Shown piece by piece: positions 33,561 through 34,217 of a stretch of 34,217 nucleotides of DNA (its first letter is position 1; every line of letters starts with the position of its first letter). The notes under the pieces were generated by a model. The model saw nothing but the letters and a program-made list of their open reading frames with translations. It searched no databases and was not told where the DNA came from. The stretch comes from a bacterium BMS3Abin06 (GTDB taxonomy: Bacteria; Nitrospirota; Thermodesulfovibrionia; UBA6902): contig BDSY01000107.1 in assembly GCA_002897895.1 (NCBI GenBank), positions 1 to 34,217 on the forward strand, read 5' to 3'. A program made the position numbers and the translations under genes.

Positions 33561-34199
33561 ATGCTCAGATTTCAAACACCACCGGATAAAATATTCACAG
33601 CCATTCTGGAAATAAGTATAAACCTGATAATAGACCGGATCAAAGAAATAAAGTCTGCCGGACAGGATAAAGAGGAAGAGGAAAATGAATTTAAAAGTCT
33701 GCTGCCGTTTGCGGGCAAGGTATTCAACTGTGAAACAGCCCTCAAGACGCTCAGGAGAATGTTGGTCTGCCACAGAAGACCGGGATTATATTCTCTAAAT
33801 GATTACCATTATCTTATGCTGTATGACATATTGCAATACTTCTGTGAAATTCACAATGACATGGTACGAACTGCCCCCAATGCCCGGGAGAAGAAAAGAG
33901 CATCTAAAGCAGGGGCCTTTTATATTGAGAAAATCAATTTTGCCGATCTGATCGGCATTTACTTTTATGACATCGATTTTCTGTTAGATGCAGATACAAT
34001 GATTAATCTTGGCATTGAAAAGCGAAAAGAGCTGGGCATACAAGATGAAACATTCGGCATATCACAGGGCCTGTCCCCTCATCCGGAAGAGTTAAGAATC
34101 AGGGCGCATAAGAACGAAAAACCGATATTGATAATGCGATCAAGGTACTGGAGCCCGGATTCCATGGTGTATCCGGATATGGAAGTGGCAGAGGAATAA
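33561..34199 (+). CDS. Conserved-looking hypothetical protein, 212 residues
   Basis: The protein is largely helical, with no signal peptide or membrane segment. It begins MLRFQTPPDKIFTAILEISI, with an acidic stretch KEEEENEF near residue 40. A region LYSLNDYHYLMLYDILQYFCE is at about 75-95, and a more polar C-terminus contains SQGLSPHPEELRI and MRSRYWSPDSMVYPD. AGAGGT precedes the ATG. It is complete within the window and divergent from the DUF4912 gene. I do not recognise the family. Confidence 0.75.
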   Translation: MLRFQTPPDKIFTAILEISINLIIDRIKEIKSAGQDKEEEENEFKSLLPFAGKVFNCETALKTLRRMLVCHRRPGLYSLNDYHYLMLYDILQYFCEIHNDMVRTAPNAREKKRASKAGAFYIEKINFADLIGIYFYDIDFLLDADTMINLGIEKRKELGIQDETFGISQGLSPHPEELRIRAHKNEKPILIMRSRYWSPDSMVYPDMEVAEE

Positions 34200-34217
34200 T
34201 TGCACTATTGGAAAGTT

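Overview
The window looks like bacterial chromosome from an anaerobe or microaerophile, most likely Nitrospirota (Thermodesulfovibrio-like) or a deltaproteobacterial relative. This is inferred from gene content, not from a phylogenetic marker. The clues are a class II superoxide reductase beside rubrerythrin-type ferritins, a GH57 glucan-branching enzyme with a DUF4912 neighbour, HDOD and PGPGW proteins, and intergenic repeats typical of such genomes.

Positions 1-9156 form an accessory region. It holds a partial winged-helix gene with an operator-like palindrome over its promoter, and broken pieces of a PAPS-reductase gene and a DUF4007 gene. Between the broken pieces sits an intact two-gene operon: a SAM methyltransferase and a 1043-residue protein that joins a PD-(D/E)XK-like nuclease, an SF2 helicase, a helix-turn-helix and a LexA-like S24 peptidase. 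A second islet (about 5526-8954) carries an AAA/DUF4143 ATPase, a tyrosine-recombinase relic and an intact IS1595-family element with perfect 23-bp ends and an 8-bp target duplication. It is bounded by two copies of a 56-bp direct repeat, the second of which is split by a MITE.

From 9170 on the content is core metabolism and physiology: bioF-queE; nfeD, an SPFH protein and a PGPGW membrane protein; pmbA; an HDOD regulator; a small membrane protein; a stand-alone CBM48 protein; a rubrerythrin-like ferritin with a decayed relative next to it; superoxide reductase; ftsH; an operon-like run tRNA-Glu, leuB, asd, mtaD; an amino-acid ABC importer lacking a nearby binding protein; tRNA-Phe; lnt; glgB facing a GH57 branching enzyme; a DUF4912 protein and an unrecognised 212-residue protein.

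Three kinds of non-coding structure recur. A roughly 140-bp MITE is present as four complete copies and one relic; a tandem pair sits exactly at the 3' ends of glgB and the GH57 gene. Larger inverted repeats are built on a GGGTGCA unit, one enclosing a four-helix-bundle (TIGR02436-like) gene fragment. Strong promoters lie so close to the ATG of nfeD, the HDOD gene and ftsH that leaderless mRNAs are predicted.
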